Below are positions 20,505 through 32,282 of a stretch of DNA of 64,000 nucleotides, one piece after another. Source of the stretch: Tretioscincus oriximinensis (taxonomy: Eukaryota; Chordata; Lepidosauria; Squamata; Gymnophthalmidae); NCBI GenBank assembly GCA_022410635.1, contig JAJVDF010000019.1:2690094-2754093 (forward strand), written 5' to 3'. A program made the translations under genes and the position numbers. The first letter of the stretch is position 1. Each line of letters opens with the position of its first letter. A model generated the notes under the pieces. The model was not told where the DNA came from and ran no database searches. It worked only from the letters and a program-made list of their open reading frames with translations.

Positions 20505-21965
20505 CTAAAATTTTAAAAGATGATCTGGCTGTGTTCTGAACATACAGGAAAGATGACATGTGACCAGTTTGTTTATAAGCGTTGACCATACTTGTAGCAT
20601 CCAGTCTGTTTTGGAAAGTGGTTGGGTAGACTTCCAAGCTTTTGCCATGACATATTTAGCAGCCTTGAGCAAAGATTTAATTAGTTTTCTGTGATCATCT
20701 TTAAAAATAAACAAGAAAATTAACAACGGTGTCAAAATGAAATCTGTTTGCAATGTAGTGCACATTGTGTTATGAACCATTTCCCAGAAGGATCGCATTC
20801 TAAGGCATTCCCACCACTGATGAGAATATGTTCCTAGTTCATCACATCCAAACCAGCAACATGGGCTAAGCTGTGGTACCATCCTATGAAGTTGCACTGG
20901 GGTGTGATACCATTATATTTTGAGTGATAATTCTCTGTCATTTTGAAATTTGTGGCTATTGTAAAGGTTGATTAAAACTCTCTCCCATTCATCTTTCTCT
21001 AATATCACCCCGCTTTCCTCCTCCCAGTATATTTTTAACGCTCCTTGGCTGGGATGACTTAGTTCCAATAAAATAGTATATATTTTTGCTGATCTTTTCT
21101 GTCTGAAAGGAGACTTGAATGCAGTAATTTTTCATATAAGGTTAGTGGGCTATTGTCGATGTGACGGATTACCTCTGAGAATGTAATGCAACTGAAGCAA
21201 ACCAAACTGAAGGGGATAATTTAAATGTTTCAGCTCTTTCCTGTCTGGTCTTATTTTTAATATCAGAAGCTAGGAGGTCACCTAATGTGAGTAGTCCACT
21301 CTCGTTTACCTTGCTCCAACTCCCTGGTGGGATCCAAGGAGGTGTTTTTGGAAGAGTAGTTAGTTGTGTGAGAGGTGAGACAGATGGCAATATTTTTTCC
21401 CATCTATTCCAAACTTCTAAGGTGGATTTCAGGACCGGATTAACTATTGAAGACATTTATTTTGCCCAATATGTGCCAAATAGATCCCATTTATCTAGTG
21501 ATGGATTCCAGTCATACAATTCTATTCGAGCCCATTGAGGGGGGTTTGGGGAGCAGAGTGCTTGGAACCAGTGGAGCTAGCAAGAATCATAATACAACAA
21601 GAGTGATCGGTATCCCCAGTCACTTTGATATTTTGCCTTCTGCAAAATATGTTTGGGCAGTCTTGGGTTTTTGTCATGAAAAATGAATTTATTTAATCTT
21701 TTTTCCCATTGAAATAGTTGCTTTCTTGAGACAACGAATGGCAGAACACGAAATAAATAGAATAACATTGCCAGTATTTTCATCTTCACTGCTGCAATTC
21801 TACCTCCCATGGTCATGTATTTCCTATTTTTATTCCATTTTATTAGATATAGCATAATCTCCTGCCAAACTATACAGTGTTCAAGTGAAATCTTAATGCC
21901 ATTTATTTGAACCTTAGTGTATTCTGCTAACAATCTAAATTTTTGAACTGTCAAGTCAATGCCTG
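20505..21965 (-). pseudogene. L1-clade LINE ORF2 C-terminal half, 5'-truncated
   Basis: Three consecutive minus-strand pieces run in the order of an L1 ORF2 C-terminus. 21954-21577 carries 'MTMGGRIAAVKMKILAMLFY' and 'FRVLPF...WEKRLNKFIF', the segment just after the reverse transcriptase core. 21540-21169 carries 'IVNPVLKSTLEVWNRW' and 'WSKVNESGLLTLGDL'. 20897-20505 carries the zinc-knuckle-like C-x3-C-x7-H-x4-C (20805-20858) and the terminal domain, ending at the stop near 20505. The RT core and endonuclease are missing, and frameshifts or stops separate the pieces. No long poly(A) is visible beyond the stop. It is an old insertion and not functional. Confidence 0.85.
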
Positions 21966-23879
21966 ATAAATAGCTGTTTTTTCCAACTGTTTATTGCTTA
22001 CTAATGTCTCATAGCATTGTGGAGCAAAACATAGATATATTTCTTTAGTCTGTCACGCTAATTCAAGGCCTCTGAAAATTATAGGAGCAAATGCTATTTT
22101 TACACTTGGAAATACCAGGTACTGGGACTTTGCTCTAGCTACTGGTTCTAAAACCACATTATTTTGTGCTGAACTAACAGTATACCATATATGGATGTTG
22201 TCTTTGTTAATTAGATTTTACAGATATATATAAATGATTGAACTGAGGAAATTCTTCAGATGACTTTGAAAGGCAGAGAAACTTAAATTAAAATTTTGGC
22301 ATTGTAAAGTCCTATCATGATAAGAAAATAAAGCTGACTAATCCCTCTATGGAAGTTCTTTTCTGAATCCCAGGTAAAATACAAAATGAATATGTACTAT
22401 GCAGATAGAGTGTCCAAAGGACAAAGAGATGCTCAGAAGATGGTAAGTATCTTACTTAGGTACTTAATCTTCAGTTTCAGTATCTCTCATTTCAATGAAT
22501 ACTAAAGGAAACCAAATTTGATCTCCTTTCAGTCCATGGAACTCTCTCAATAATCTTCTCCAGCACTGCAGTTCAAAAGCATCCATTTTTGGAACTTAGC
22601 CTTCCTTATGGTGCATCTCTTACCACCATATGGTACATTACTACTTGTAAAATCCTAACTACCTATAAAGTTATTTGTCAGCAAGCTGATGTCTCTGCTT
22701 TTTAATACACTGTCTAGGAAATATAAAATGTGAATGCTATTCAGTTCTTGCAATGACACCAAGTAACATGTGCCTGCCAAAATCAGGGATGGAAATGAAG
22801 AATGATAGACAGACAGACTTCTGTTGTAAGCTGCGTCTTTCCTAATTCACCTTTAACTTGAAAGAGCATTTACAGTGTTGTAACTGCTGCCTTTGATGCC
22901 ACCGACCTGTAAATCTTCAAAATATGTTAAATAAAATTGAAAAGAAATCTAGACTTTATTATGAGAAACAGACAATTTAATATAACTTTCAAGGAGCAGT
23001 GTGACTTAGTAGATCAAACAGTAACTTCCACCCTTTTCAATCATATATCATATCCTATGTATGTAAAGCCCTAATTAAGTTTGATGATATCTTCTCAGTG
23101 CTTAAGAGATAATTTATATCACAGATCCCTTACATTTAACAGTTTGGCACAGTTAGCTTCTTTTGATTAGGAAAAGCCTGTAGCTGAGACAGCACAAACA
23201 GTGAATTATATCTCATCCCTTAAAAATAAGTCCTTCATGTTCAAAGCTAGGGTTACTAGATTCATAGATAGAAAGTGCTTTCACTTGACTTCAACTAGAA
23301 CATTAGGAGAGTCATCATAGTGACTTGTAGCCTTTGTACTTTCTAAAATTATCTTTGAAGAATTCTGTTGACCAGTTTCTCACTTTGATGTACTCAAATA
23401 TTATTAAAATGCTTCTTTCATCCAGGTTCAGAATATTTTTCATCCTCACTAGGATTTAATCCTGACTGTGATTTTGTTTTAAAACACTGAAATAAAAAGA
23501 GCATGATATGCTTATCAAGACTAAATTATTGAGCCAGTCCAGATTCTCTTCCAATTTGTCATGATTTTTAATCTCTATTAAAACTTGATTTTTTGAGTAA
23601 TATATGAAATCATACAGAGTTGTTGAAGGAGCAGCTTCAAGGAGTAGCTATGTTTTCTAGTAACAGAATTTACTATTAAATAAAAAAGCCAAGGTTGTGT
23701 TTTTACAAGAAACTCCAATGATGTGGGATAGAGCAGAATTATGAAGTGATTGTATTTGGAAGATTCAGTTGGAATCCAGGGATCAACACTATAAAAGGAA
23801 GTCACCATATTGTTTAAGGAAGGGATGAAATTTGAACTAATTGATAACGTAAGAACAGGGAGGGAAAATAGATGAAAAA
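21966..23879. other. AT-rich DNA, no gene seen
   Basis: No recognised genes. An exon-like string near 22370-22436 followed by 'gtaagta' was considered and not called. Confidence 0.45.
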
Positions 23880-24200
23880 GATGACACATTGCTGTTTTGC
23901 CTATGGGGTTCCATGGCAACGGTGACATCAAACACGACGTCATCATGCCAGAACAGCCAGGGGATTGGTAGCATTGCCACCAGACCCCTGACCAATGGCA
24001 GTCAACCCATCTGGAAGTGGACCTCACAATCGGAGATCATTATGACGCTGTTTGTAAGGTCCAGTTCAGCACTGGTGGTAAGATGGGCCCTAGGGGGGAG
24101 AAGCAAAAAGAGGGAGGGGGAAAACAAGGATTTCCCTTGGGGAGGATTGGGGAGGTGAGCCTTCCCCCCTCGCAAAGCTTTGTGGGCTTGCAGCTAGTAT
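23880..24200 (-). mobile_element. Unclassified GC-rich repeat
   Basis: On the minus strand it starts 'tactagctgcaagccc' then 'aaagctttgcgagggggga'. Compare 'actagtagaaagcctgcaaa' at 5821 and 'actagtggaattaagccca' at 42535. It holds 'attggtcag' as does 5900 and is much GC-richer than its flanks. Likely a non-autonomous element of the family proposed for 5821-5956. The frames across it (89 and 61 codons) look like by-products. Confidence 0.4.
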
Positions 24201-25452
24201 AAACTAATACAAATCAACATTAGCATCACCGCACCCACAAACAAAAGGCAAAAGCAATTCTTGTTGGAAAAGCCTGGAGTATGGTATAAATCCCATGGTG
24301 AGCAGACAAAAAAGAGTTGAAAATATATGAGGGTCGCATTGTATAAGATGCCTGGATGAAATGGAAAGGGAAATTAGGAGCTGAGAATTAAAAAGAATAG
24401 TTATTAATCTTCCACATGAATGTAAATAATGAATGTAAATAATGACTGGAAAAAACTGAAAAGAAAACTAGAAAGCTAAAAAAACCTAGTTCCATTTCAA
24501 GAGATTGGTTGGATTAAAAAATGGAATAAAGGAGACCAGAGGGATACAAGGCTATATAAACTGAGAAAATAATAAGAAAATGGCCAGAAAGATCTAATAT
24601 ATGAAAAAGTTAGTGGTATGGAAAATCAAAACTGAGAAGACAAAATCAGGATGGATTTACAAACNTTTGATGGATACATTTGGTTTATATTTTGAAGACT
24701 TCTGAAGAGTGTTAAAGGGGATGTTCAAATAAATGTGAGGGACAGTTGGAAATTCACAATATTCCTAAAATACAGTTTAACAAGGAAAAAGCGATGACCC
24801 CACCCCCCTTAAAATATAAGAATAAGGTNCTCTACAGAGATGGTATAAAACGCCATGACAGCCATAGCACATTTTTAGAAATATGGGTAGAAACAGCAGT
24901 CACATTCATATTATTGACATTGCTGTGGGAAGACCCAGGGGGAAAAGAAAGAAAAATCCTAGGAAGAGAATCTAATTTAATTAATTCAATTTTAATAAAT
25001 CCTTGCAATAAAAATAGCACTTTAAGAGCAAAAGAAACAATAAAATATGACAAAACAGCCCATTCTATACATAGTTCTTTCCCAGCTGAGCTAATCCTAT
25101 GATATTGACTGTTCAAATTTAATACTGTATTTTTGTAACTCAGTAATTAAACATGGCTGTATTCCCTTGAAACTCCCTGAATTTCCTTTGCCACCCACTT
25201 CCCGTCCCCTCTGAGCAATGAATCAATAGTTAATATTCAAGAATAAATGTATAAAAATATGATGCTTCAGTATCCCAACTGGGGGAAAGAAATGGTTTGG
25301 AAAAAAGTGAAGTGAATGGAAATCCACTTCACTGATCAGCTTCCTCCCCAGCCCCATTTCAGTGGCCACATAGGACAGGGGAAAGGCAGAAACCAACTGA
25401 GTGCTTGTAGAGCAAGTGCATGCAGAAAGCTAAAGAAAAAAACTCTGGGTGA
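24201..25452. other. A-rich DNA, no gene seen
   Basis: Strongly purine-rich on the plus strand from about 24290 to 24740 ('aaaagagttgaaaatatatg', 'ggaataaaggagaccagag'), reminiscent of LINE coding sequence. A frame at 24746-25102 with one N has no block I can identify. Confidence 0.35.
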
Positions 25453-25650
25453 CTGGTCCTTGGGGGTCTCCTGGCTTCTACTGAACCCAGAAGCACCCCA
25501 AAGGACTGGGGAAATGGCAGGAAAGCCAAACTATTGATAAACATCAGAAGCAATGGCAAGAGATCTGCAGCAATCTTCCTTGGCACTGGTATGTCTGATC
25601 CTAAGGGTGTTTCTGGGTTCACTAGGAGCCAGAAGACCTCCAAGGACCAG
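25453..25650. repeat. 46-bp inverted repeat around a 106-bp spacer
   Basis: 25453-25498 ('ctggtccttgggggtctcct...') and 25605-25650 ('...agacctccaaggaccag') are inverted copies with about six mismatches. This could be the ends of a small foldback transposon, or two opposed copies of one repeat. A 153-codon frame (25534-25995) runs across it and is not credited. Confidence 0.6.
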
Positions 25651-27597
25651 CTAACTCTTGGGCAGATTGGACAGCTGATGCTTTCCAATCAGAGCTCAGG
25701 ACAGACTGTGTGGCAAAATCTCTGGAAGCAGCCACCCCTCCCAGGACCTCCCCCAATGACCATTTGCCACAGGCAGGTTTCCATTCCTGCTCCATCTGGT
25801 GATTCATCCCATTCAGCATCGGTGATTCCACAGATGCATTTTCATTACGGGCAAACTGTAGCCAGTGCAGAGGTAACACAAATTGTGTATCTCTACATCT
25901 GGTTTTCTCAGGGAAATCTGCTCAAACCGTATGCTGTTGTGGAATTGGTACATGACTACTCATTTTCCAAGTATGGTCAGTGCTGGTTGACATAGCTTTC
26001 ATGCCTGTTCTTTCCCCTGATTGAGCCATAGTCCAGGATACATTGTTGGTTGCAATATTCAAGTGACGATTCCTACGTCTTGCTTCAATTTTTTTCTCTG
26101 TCATTTATAATGTGGGGATAAAATTATTTCCTAGGTCTTTCTAACTTCAAAACACAGCAGATTACCAGAATTCTATGGAACATTAATTGTGAAACCCTGG
26201 ACTACGACAAAACAAAATATGTTTGTTTTCAGCCGTGCAGGAAACAATCAGAAAAACAATGGACATTTTAGAGGGCCAAAATTGTAATGAGGGCAAATAA
26301 CAAATAAAAGAGATGTTGCAGTGAAGAACGTTGAAGATTGTCCATTCAAGACCAATAAACNCTTCTTTCATGCATTTCCTTTCATTACATTTAATCTGAG
26401 TTTTGTTTTGTTTTATTTTACCTCGGCTACAAAATGAACGTTACCTCATCCCAAGCAAAGAAAACTGCCTTCTTTTCAGTATCATTGCATTATTTTTCAT
26501 TTCAAACAAGATATTTTCTTTGCATTATTCTCTAGAAAGAAGACCCACTGAATCACCATCAAACCAGGAGTCAAGTTTTATTTTGTCCTTTGCTGTGTTT
26601 TTCTTAGGTTATCATAAAGCATCATGACACCTCTGTAGGAAATGGAGATGTGGTGTTAGGTTTTGAAAACTAGGGCCCATTATTTTTTAAGACAATTAAC
26701 TAGAATCTCCCTCAATGCAACTTAAGCCTGGTATCAACATTATAAGATAAGTCAAATTCTTAATTATTTAATGGTAGCCAGGATTACTCCTATCCTATTC
26801 CATCACTGCTTTTCAGAATCTGTTCATAATTTTAGTGAATTACACAAGAGAGTATTCTAAGAACTAATATATAAAATACTTCTCTGGAAATTCAGAAATT
26901 GTTTCATAAAGTTGCAGAAGTGGAGATAGCAAGGAAGGGCAAACATGTTTTAGACAAAAATGATAGTATGACTTCCCAGAAGAAAATGAATTCTTTAAGC
27001 TTGAAGGAGCTGGAAATACCCAGGGGTCGCTTCATTTCTGTAGCAGTATTTACAGATACAGGTGAAAATAGAATTACTAGAAGTGAAATGACACTTTCAA
27101 TACCACAGTGCATTCCACTTACAGAATAATAGCATATTACTACATGACCACAGATTTGAGATTTTTAAACAATAACATCATCGGTTGCATTTAAACATCC
27201 TACCTACATAACCAGTAAAAAGAAAAAAAATGAAAGCAAACTTTCTGCTCTGATGTGAGCAAAGGAAATGTTTTAAATTATTAAAAAATAATTCAAACTC
27301 ATTTTCAGATATTTGCTAGTTTTTCCCATCACTGATGAAAAAAACCAAGATGTCCTGTTTGAGCCCTAAATCACAACCTCATCAACATTGTTATTATATT
27401 AGCACGGGAAGTATACACACAACATTTGCATATTCCGGAATTTCCTGATAATCTAGTTTATCAATATTTTGGTTTCAATGCACATCATTTCACCAAACGA
27501 GATTTCCCATACATATAACACATTCTCCCGTCAGTCATTTTATTTGCTGGTTGTGCAGAAGAAGTACNGTAGCCCTTCCTATCAAATGCTGTTTGAT
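25651..27597. other. Unassigned DNA, no gene seen
   Basis: Becomes AT-rich after about 26050. Short frames only; a T-rich 74-codon frame at 26403-26627 has no recognised domain. Confidence 0.4.
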
Positions 27598-27696
27598 ACT
27601 TTATTTCCAATTTCAGAGAAATAGCCGTGTTAGTCTAGCAGAAAGTCCAGCAAAGGAGCTAGCAGCACTTTGAGACTAACTTGAGAAAAGTGGTTG

Positions 27697-27734
27697 GCAT
27701 AAGCTTTCATAGACAGGTCTACTTCTTCAGATGC
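27697..27734 (-). ncRNA. Hammerhead-ribozyme-like motif, left arm
   Basis: Minus strand: stem I GCAU/AUGC, core CUGAAGA, a short stem II and GAAA. Same layout as 28495-28532, but stem II closes with a G-U pair ('gtctatgaaag'), so activity may be lower. Confidence 0.5.
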
Positions 27735-28001
27735 TGAGGGACTAATGTCAGGGTCAGGTATTTATAGGGAAATGTGTATGGGAGAAGACAAAGCATATGC
27801 ANCTGTAGGGAGGTGTTGAATTGCAGGTAAATAGCAGGAACTAATCTCCTTAAAAAACAGGTAAATAGNAGGAACTAATCCTCTCATGTGAAAAGGTGCC
27901 TGGGGCAACAAGGTGCAATGTCTGGTAGAGAATCAACCAAATACTTAACAGGTGTCATAAAAATGTATAGTCGGCCAGGAAACCATTGTCTCTGTTAAGT
28001 C

Positions 28002-28274
28002 CAAACAGGGCAAACAGGACAATCCCTTCACCAGAGAATAAATGGACACAAATCAGATATTCGAAATAGAAACACACAGAAACCAGTTGCCGAACATTTT
28101 AACCTTCCAGGACATTCTCTCTCAGACCTCAGGACTGCAGTTCTTGAACAAAGAAACTACAAAGGAAGATTTGAAAGAGAAGCAGCAGAACTTGAATACA
28201 TTCACAAGTTCCAGGCCATCAGCAAAGGACTTAACAGAGACAATGGTTTCCTGGCCAACTATACATTTTTATGA
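28002..28274 (+). pseudogene. GIY-YIG-type endonuclease C-terminus of a Penelope-like element
   Basis: A 90-codon open frame, with no ATG of its own, ends at TGA 28272-28274. It reads 'QTGQSLHQRINGHKSDIR' early (the segment that follows the Y-I-G strand in Penelope GIY-YIG domains), then 'KPVAEHFNLPGHSLSDL' and a charged helix 'REAAELEYIHKFQAISKGLN', finishing 'FLANYTFL'. In intact elements the domain follows a reverse transcriptase and nicks target DNA for priming. Here the GIY and YIG strands and everything upstream are lost, because the left inverted arm begins at 28002. The frame itself has no internal stop, which suggests a fairly young insertion. Confidence 0.85.
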
Positions 28275-28494
28275 CACCTGTTAAGTATTTGATTGATTCT
28301 CTACCAGACATTGCACCTTGTTGCCCCAGACACCTTTTCACATAAGAGGANTAGTTCCTGTTATTTACCTGTTTTTTAAGGAGATTAGTTCCTGCTATTT
28401 ACCTGCAATTCAACACCTCCCTACAGTTGCATATGCTTTGTCTTCTCCCATACACATTTCCCTATAAATACCTGACCCTGACATTAGTCCCTCA

Positions 28495-28532
28495 GCATCT
28501 GAAGAAGTAGACCTGTCTACGAAAGCTTATGC
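28495..28532 (+). ncRNA. Hammerhead-ribozyme-like motif, right arm
   Basis: GCAU (28495-28498) can pair with AUGC (28529-28532) as stem I. The core CUGAAGA (28499-28505) fits CUGANGA. Stem II GUAGAC/GUCUAC (28507-28512 with 28515-28520, innermost pair probably open) is followed by GAAA (28521-28524). AGCU leaves a one-pair stem III, or pairs with a second AGCU in a dimer; the predicted cleavage is after U28528. One extra A (28506) lies between the core and stem II, a departure from the classical motif. Hammerheads with minimal stem III have been reported in Penelope-like elements. Activity here is inferred. Confidence 0.6.
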
Positions 28533-28594
28533 CAACCACGTTTCTCAAGTTAGTCTCAAAGTGCTGCTAGCTCCTTTGCTGGACTTTATTTCCA

Positions 28595-30100
28595 GTATTT
28601 TATTCCTTTCTGTCTCTTGCAGCTTCTTACCAAACTATCCATGTATCACAGCTTTTCTGCAATAGCCCTATATAATCTGATTAAATGGCTTTAAAACCTC
28701 AAATGTAGTTTATATAACAAACTGGAGAGGCAACTCAAATTCAACTTGCTTGTGATTTATTTACCCTGTCTGGACTCAGCCATATTCATATCATTCATTT
28801 AACATCAGCAATAAATGAACTTTTGCACTTTGTATCCTTCTCCCTTCCATGCAGGCCCATATTTAAGGAGAGCAACCAATGCAGCTGCACATGGTGGCCC
28901 CAGTAAAATCGATTATTTTTTTTAAAAAGATTATTGTTTAAATTTGCATCAGCACTGCTAGGAGGCTCTGGCAACCAGGGTTGCCTCCTGAAGGCTCTCC
29001 AATTTCACAAAACCTAATTTCATAAATGATATGAAATCTTTTGACCGACTGAATTATGTGTTTCTGTGTAGAGGGGTATCAGATACGTAAAAGACATTGA
29101 AAGATAACCCTATCAGATCCATAAAAGTCCTGATCACTATTGGGAACAACAACAGAAGGCAAGTACAAGTGCCTCCAGAAAGAGTGAGGTGGGCCACAGT
29201 TGAACGCAGCTGTGGATGTTATAAGTTAAGAAAATTAATGGAATATGACTAACATGTTGACATCTACAAAGTCCTGTTTATGCTCATAAACATGTTTATA
29301 TAAGTTGTGTTTTAATGTTTGAATTAAACAAAATACATTTTGTTCACATGTCCTGACTTGTGTTCAATCAAACAGATCTCTATTTTCCATTGNAAGGTTT
29401 TCCCCTCTTTGATGGAAAAACTTACGGATTTTTTTATGTACTGAAAATTCCCAGTTGAATGATGGATCTGTCAATGAACTAAACTAATAGGTGTTTGGTT
29501 AAATAGCAAATTTAACACATGCATCTCCCTACTCACAAGCCTAGCTTGAGTGATTATGTTTCAACAATAAACATATCATTACCCATATATTTGATATTTA
29601 AATTATCAAACTTGTTGGGTTTTCTATAGAAACTACAACTTTACCTTACTCGGAAACAGAAAGAACAACTATAAATACAAATGCAACAATAATATTCCTT
29701 ACTGAGATAAGCTAGACTTTGAATTTATTTTATTTTTCCATCAGTCAATGCATGAAAATGTTCACAGCAATGCCATATTCAATTGCTAGCACTCCATGTA
29801 TTATTTGACTTCAAACTGAGGCAATATGTTGCAATTGAGAAGATAGCGGGAATAAAGCAAAGCACCTCACAAGATATTCTCAGGGATATTTCCACTTTTT
29901 TATCTGAAAAATATTTGGCTAAACTTCTTTTGTGAATATTAAAGAAGTGTCAGAATTCTGAGTATTAACCTGTTNAGGAGAAAGTTCACTATTCAGCAAA
30001 TACCTAGGAAGAAATCAATTCAATTCATAACGTGTGAAACGGCCCTAGAAAATTTAAATAACTAAGATGAAATAAATGTTTGTCTTCTTCTTCTTTATTT
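28595..30100. other. AT-rich DNA, no gene seen
   Basis: 'gcaggcccatatttaaggag' at 28852 could be the start of a hAT-like element, but no partner end was found. Otherwise no features. Confidence 0.4.
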
Positions 30101-30145
30101 GATGATGATGATGAAGATGATGAAGATGATGATGAAGAAGAAGAA
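30101..30145. repeat. (GAT)n/(GAA)n microsatellite
   Basis: Trinucleotide tract of GATGATGAAG type immediately before the CR1-like repeat. Complementary TTC units lie at 30083-30093. Confidence 0.8.
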
Positions 30146-30640
30146 CCATACTGGATCGAGCCAGAGCCCATTTAGTCCAGCATTCTGTCTCACACAGAGG
30201 CCCACCAGATGCACCGAACAGAGGAAAGCAAAATATGCACATGTTCATGACTCTCTGCAATTGGCATTTCAGGAGTACAACCTGTTGTTCCATCTCGGAG
30301 GCAGCATATAACATCCATCCTAGTACTCATTTATACCCTTGCTGTCCATAAATCTGCCTAGTCCTGTCTTGAAGCTATCCAAGCTGTTAGCTACCACCAC
30401 CACTTTAGGAAGTAAATTCCACAGGCCGATGACCCTCTGGGTGACAAAATACTTTCCTTTGTTCTCACTTTTCTGCCCATCAGTTTCAAGGAGTGGCCTC
30501 TGGTCCTAATTGTTGTGTGATAGAGAAAACATTTTTCTATTCACCCTATCCATCCCAGGCATGATTTTGTACACTTCAATCAGATCATCTCTCAAATGTT
30601 GCCTTTCGAGGNTGAAGAGGCCGATCTCTTCATCTCTATT
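30146..30640 (+). repeat. CR1-like interspersed repeat, longest copy
   Basis: Follows the same order as 8094 and 1607, then continues: 'ctatccaagctgttagctac', 'gaagtaaattccacaggcc', 'gtgacaaaatactttccttt', 'gtgatagagaaaacattttt' and 'cacttcaatcagatcatctc'. The long conserved non-coding body is typical of a LINE 3' UTR or a related SINE-like derivative. Confidence 0.65.
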
Positions 30641-31464
30641 ATTACTGCATCTGGAGCTGGAAGATTATTGATCTCTTGGAATGTGGCATTTATACCCCAA
30701 AACACTGAAAAATTAAAGGGATAAGAGAAGCTGTGTGAGAAAGTCTGGTCAAACTATTAGCATGCAATATTTTGGATTGAACTATTTTAATTAAGATTAT
30801 GTTTCAGAATAGAACAAGAAAAACCTGATCTCTGGGAAACGAATGTTCCACATAAGTAGAACAATGAATGGAAATAAGGAAATACAGTCCTGGATTGCTG
30901 GCAATTTAGTCTTTGGATTACAGCTACATCTTCAGAGAAAAGACAGATTGTTGCTATAAACCAGTCCTGATTCAGACTATGAATCCTGAGCCATACCAAC
31001 CATTTCCAAGCAGGCATAATGAAATGCTGCAAATTCCATGGAAACCTAATTTCCCATGCTCAAAGTCTGAAGTGTTAATATTTGCTTTTAATTAATGAAA
31101 AGGGCAAATAGGCATACTATGAGTTGCATTTAATTCTAAGGACAATAGTATAGAATAGGAGTTACTCTGGTGGCATGCAAATATATCACAGCAATTTTCA
31201 ATGCAGAAAGTTCCATCCTCAGCAGCAAATATAGGTCAGCAAAGGAAATGAATCTATCGAGCAGAAATATTTGATATTGCACTGAGATTATTTAACTTCT
31301 GATGTTCTTAGGTGCCAAAGTATCTAGGAAAAATACCATCCGCTTTGAAACTCCTATTATTTTTCCTGGGAATTATTTCAAGATCCATTCTTCAATATCT
31401 GTTGCAGATTAGGATGTTATTGTGACAAATATGTTTAATACGTTTTCAGTCCTGTAGAACTGAT
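30641..31464. other. AT-rich DNA, no gene seen
   Basis: No recognised structure. Confidence 0.4.
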
Positions 31465-31675
31465 TTAGTCCACTTCTGTCCTGAAATGGGATGTCTGGTT
31501 GCTGCCTCCAGGATGGAGCAACAGGCAGTACTCCTGAAATACCATTTGCAGGGAGTTGAGAACATGTGAATATTTGCCTTCTTCTGTTCAAACTGCCCAG
31601 GTGCAGCTGATGGGCCTTTATGTGAGTCAGAATGCTGAACTAGATGGGCTCTGGTTTTTCTTATGTTCATATGGG
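31465..31675 (-). repeat. CR1-like interspersed repeat
   Basis: 'ctgcctccaggatggagcaa', 'ggcagtactcctgaaatacc', 'catttgcagggagttgagaa' and 'atgctgaactagatgggctc' are the reverse complement of the repeat at 8094-8336. Confidence 0.65.
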
Positions 31676-32282
31676 GTTAAAAGTATGTGTCAGAACAGCA
31701 TCTAGGGAAAGCAAAGTAATAGGCTGATAACACTTACTTCCTGTCTATAATCAACCAGAGTTTATATTCAGTCCTCTAAAAGATGCACGGATAGCCTGGC
31801 CTTGTATGCTGAAATGGGTATGTGTAAACTGAGTTCTGGGGGGATGTTCTGGGATTTCTAGAAGTTAGTGCACTCTTCCTCATTCTGATCCTTTCTCCAA
31901 GCCAAATATTAAGTTCTAACTGTTAAGATTGGCTGAACATTCAGGTACAGATTTATCTGAATGTTAATNCAACACTTGAAAATGTCAAATCCATTATTTA
32001 GAATATTGTTTCGATGTTTTATCAAATCATTGGCATGGGTAGAATGACAATGGTCAGCAAAAACATGNGATGGCCATGTACGATATGTTTGCTCATAAAT
32101 AGAAAAAAAAACTTTGAGATTTGCATTGTAGACTCACATAAGGAAATGTTGTCTCATTACTTACTTCATGCTGTCTTGATCCTGGTAAGTAGGCAATGGA
32201 AACGCAACTCTAATCTCACTATCCATATTTGACACACACTAGTAAGGATTATTGCCGGGTACAGCAAAGCAAGGGAGGACTC
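31676..32282. other. AT-rich DNA, no gene seen
   Basis: Only short frames, with two Ns. Confidence 0.4.

Larger units (their letters stand above)
27598..28594 (+). mobile_element. Penelope-like retroelement with inverted arms and 12-bp target duplications
   Basis: Exact direct repeats 'actttatttcca' at 27598-27609 and 28583-28594 bound the unit. The arms at 27645-28002 and 28227-28582 are inverted copies of about 357 bp with few differences, around a 224-bp centre. The centre and the start of the right arm encode a plus-strand Penelope-type GIY-YIG C-terminus (28002-28274). Each arm holds, in order: the last ~15 codons, a 3' UTR of about 220 bp, a hammerhead-like motif, and the terminal block ending 'ctcctttgctggac'. 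Only the left arm continues outward into a tail ('actaacacggctatttctct' in its own sense, 27610-27644). Terminal repeats in direct or inverted order, one-sided tails, 5' truncation and GIY-YIG are all known Penelope features. The reverse transcriptase is absent. Confidence 0.85.

Noticed and set aside
22370..22443. Exon-like string followed by 'gtaagta'
   Set aside because: Short, no recognisable protein, and such donor-like strings are expected by chance over 64 kb.
25534..25995. 153-codon open frame as a gene
   Set aside because: It overlaps the 46-bp inverted repeat, has no recognisable domain or splice context, and similar-length frames occur on the opposite strand.
28042..28284. 80-codon ATG frame inside the Penelope-like unit
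   Set aside because: It is in a different frame from the GIY-YIG remnant, whose residues clearly match the family; this frame is its shadow.
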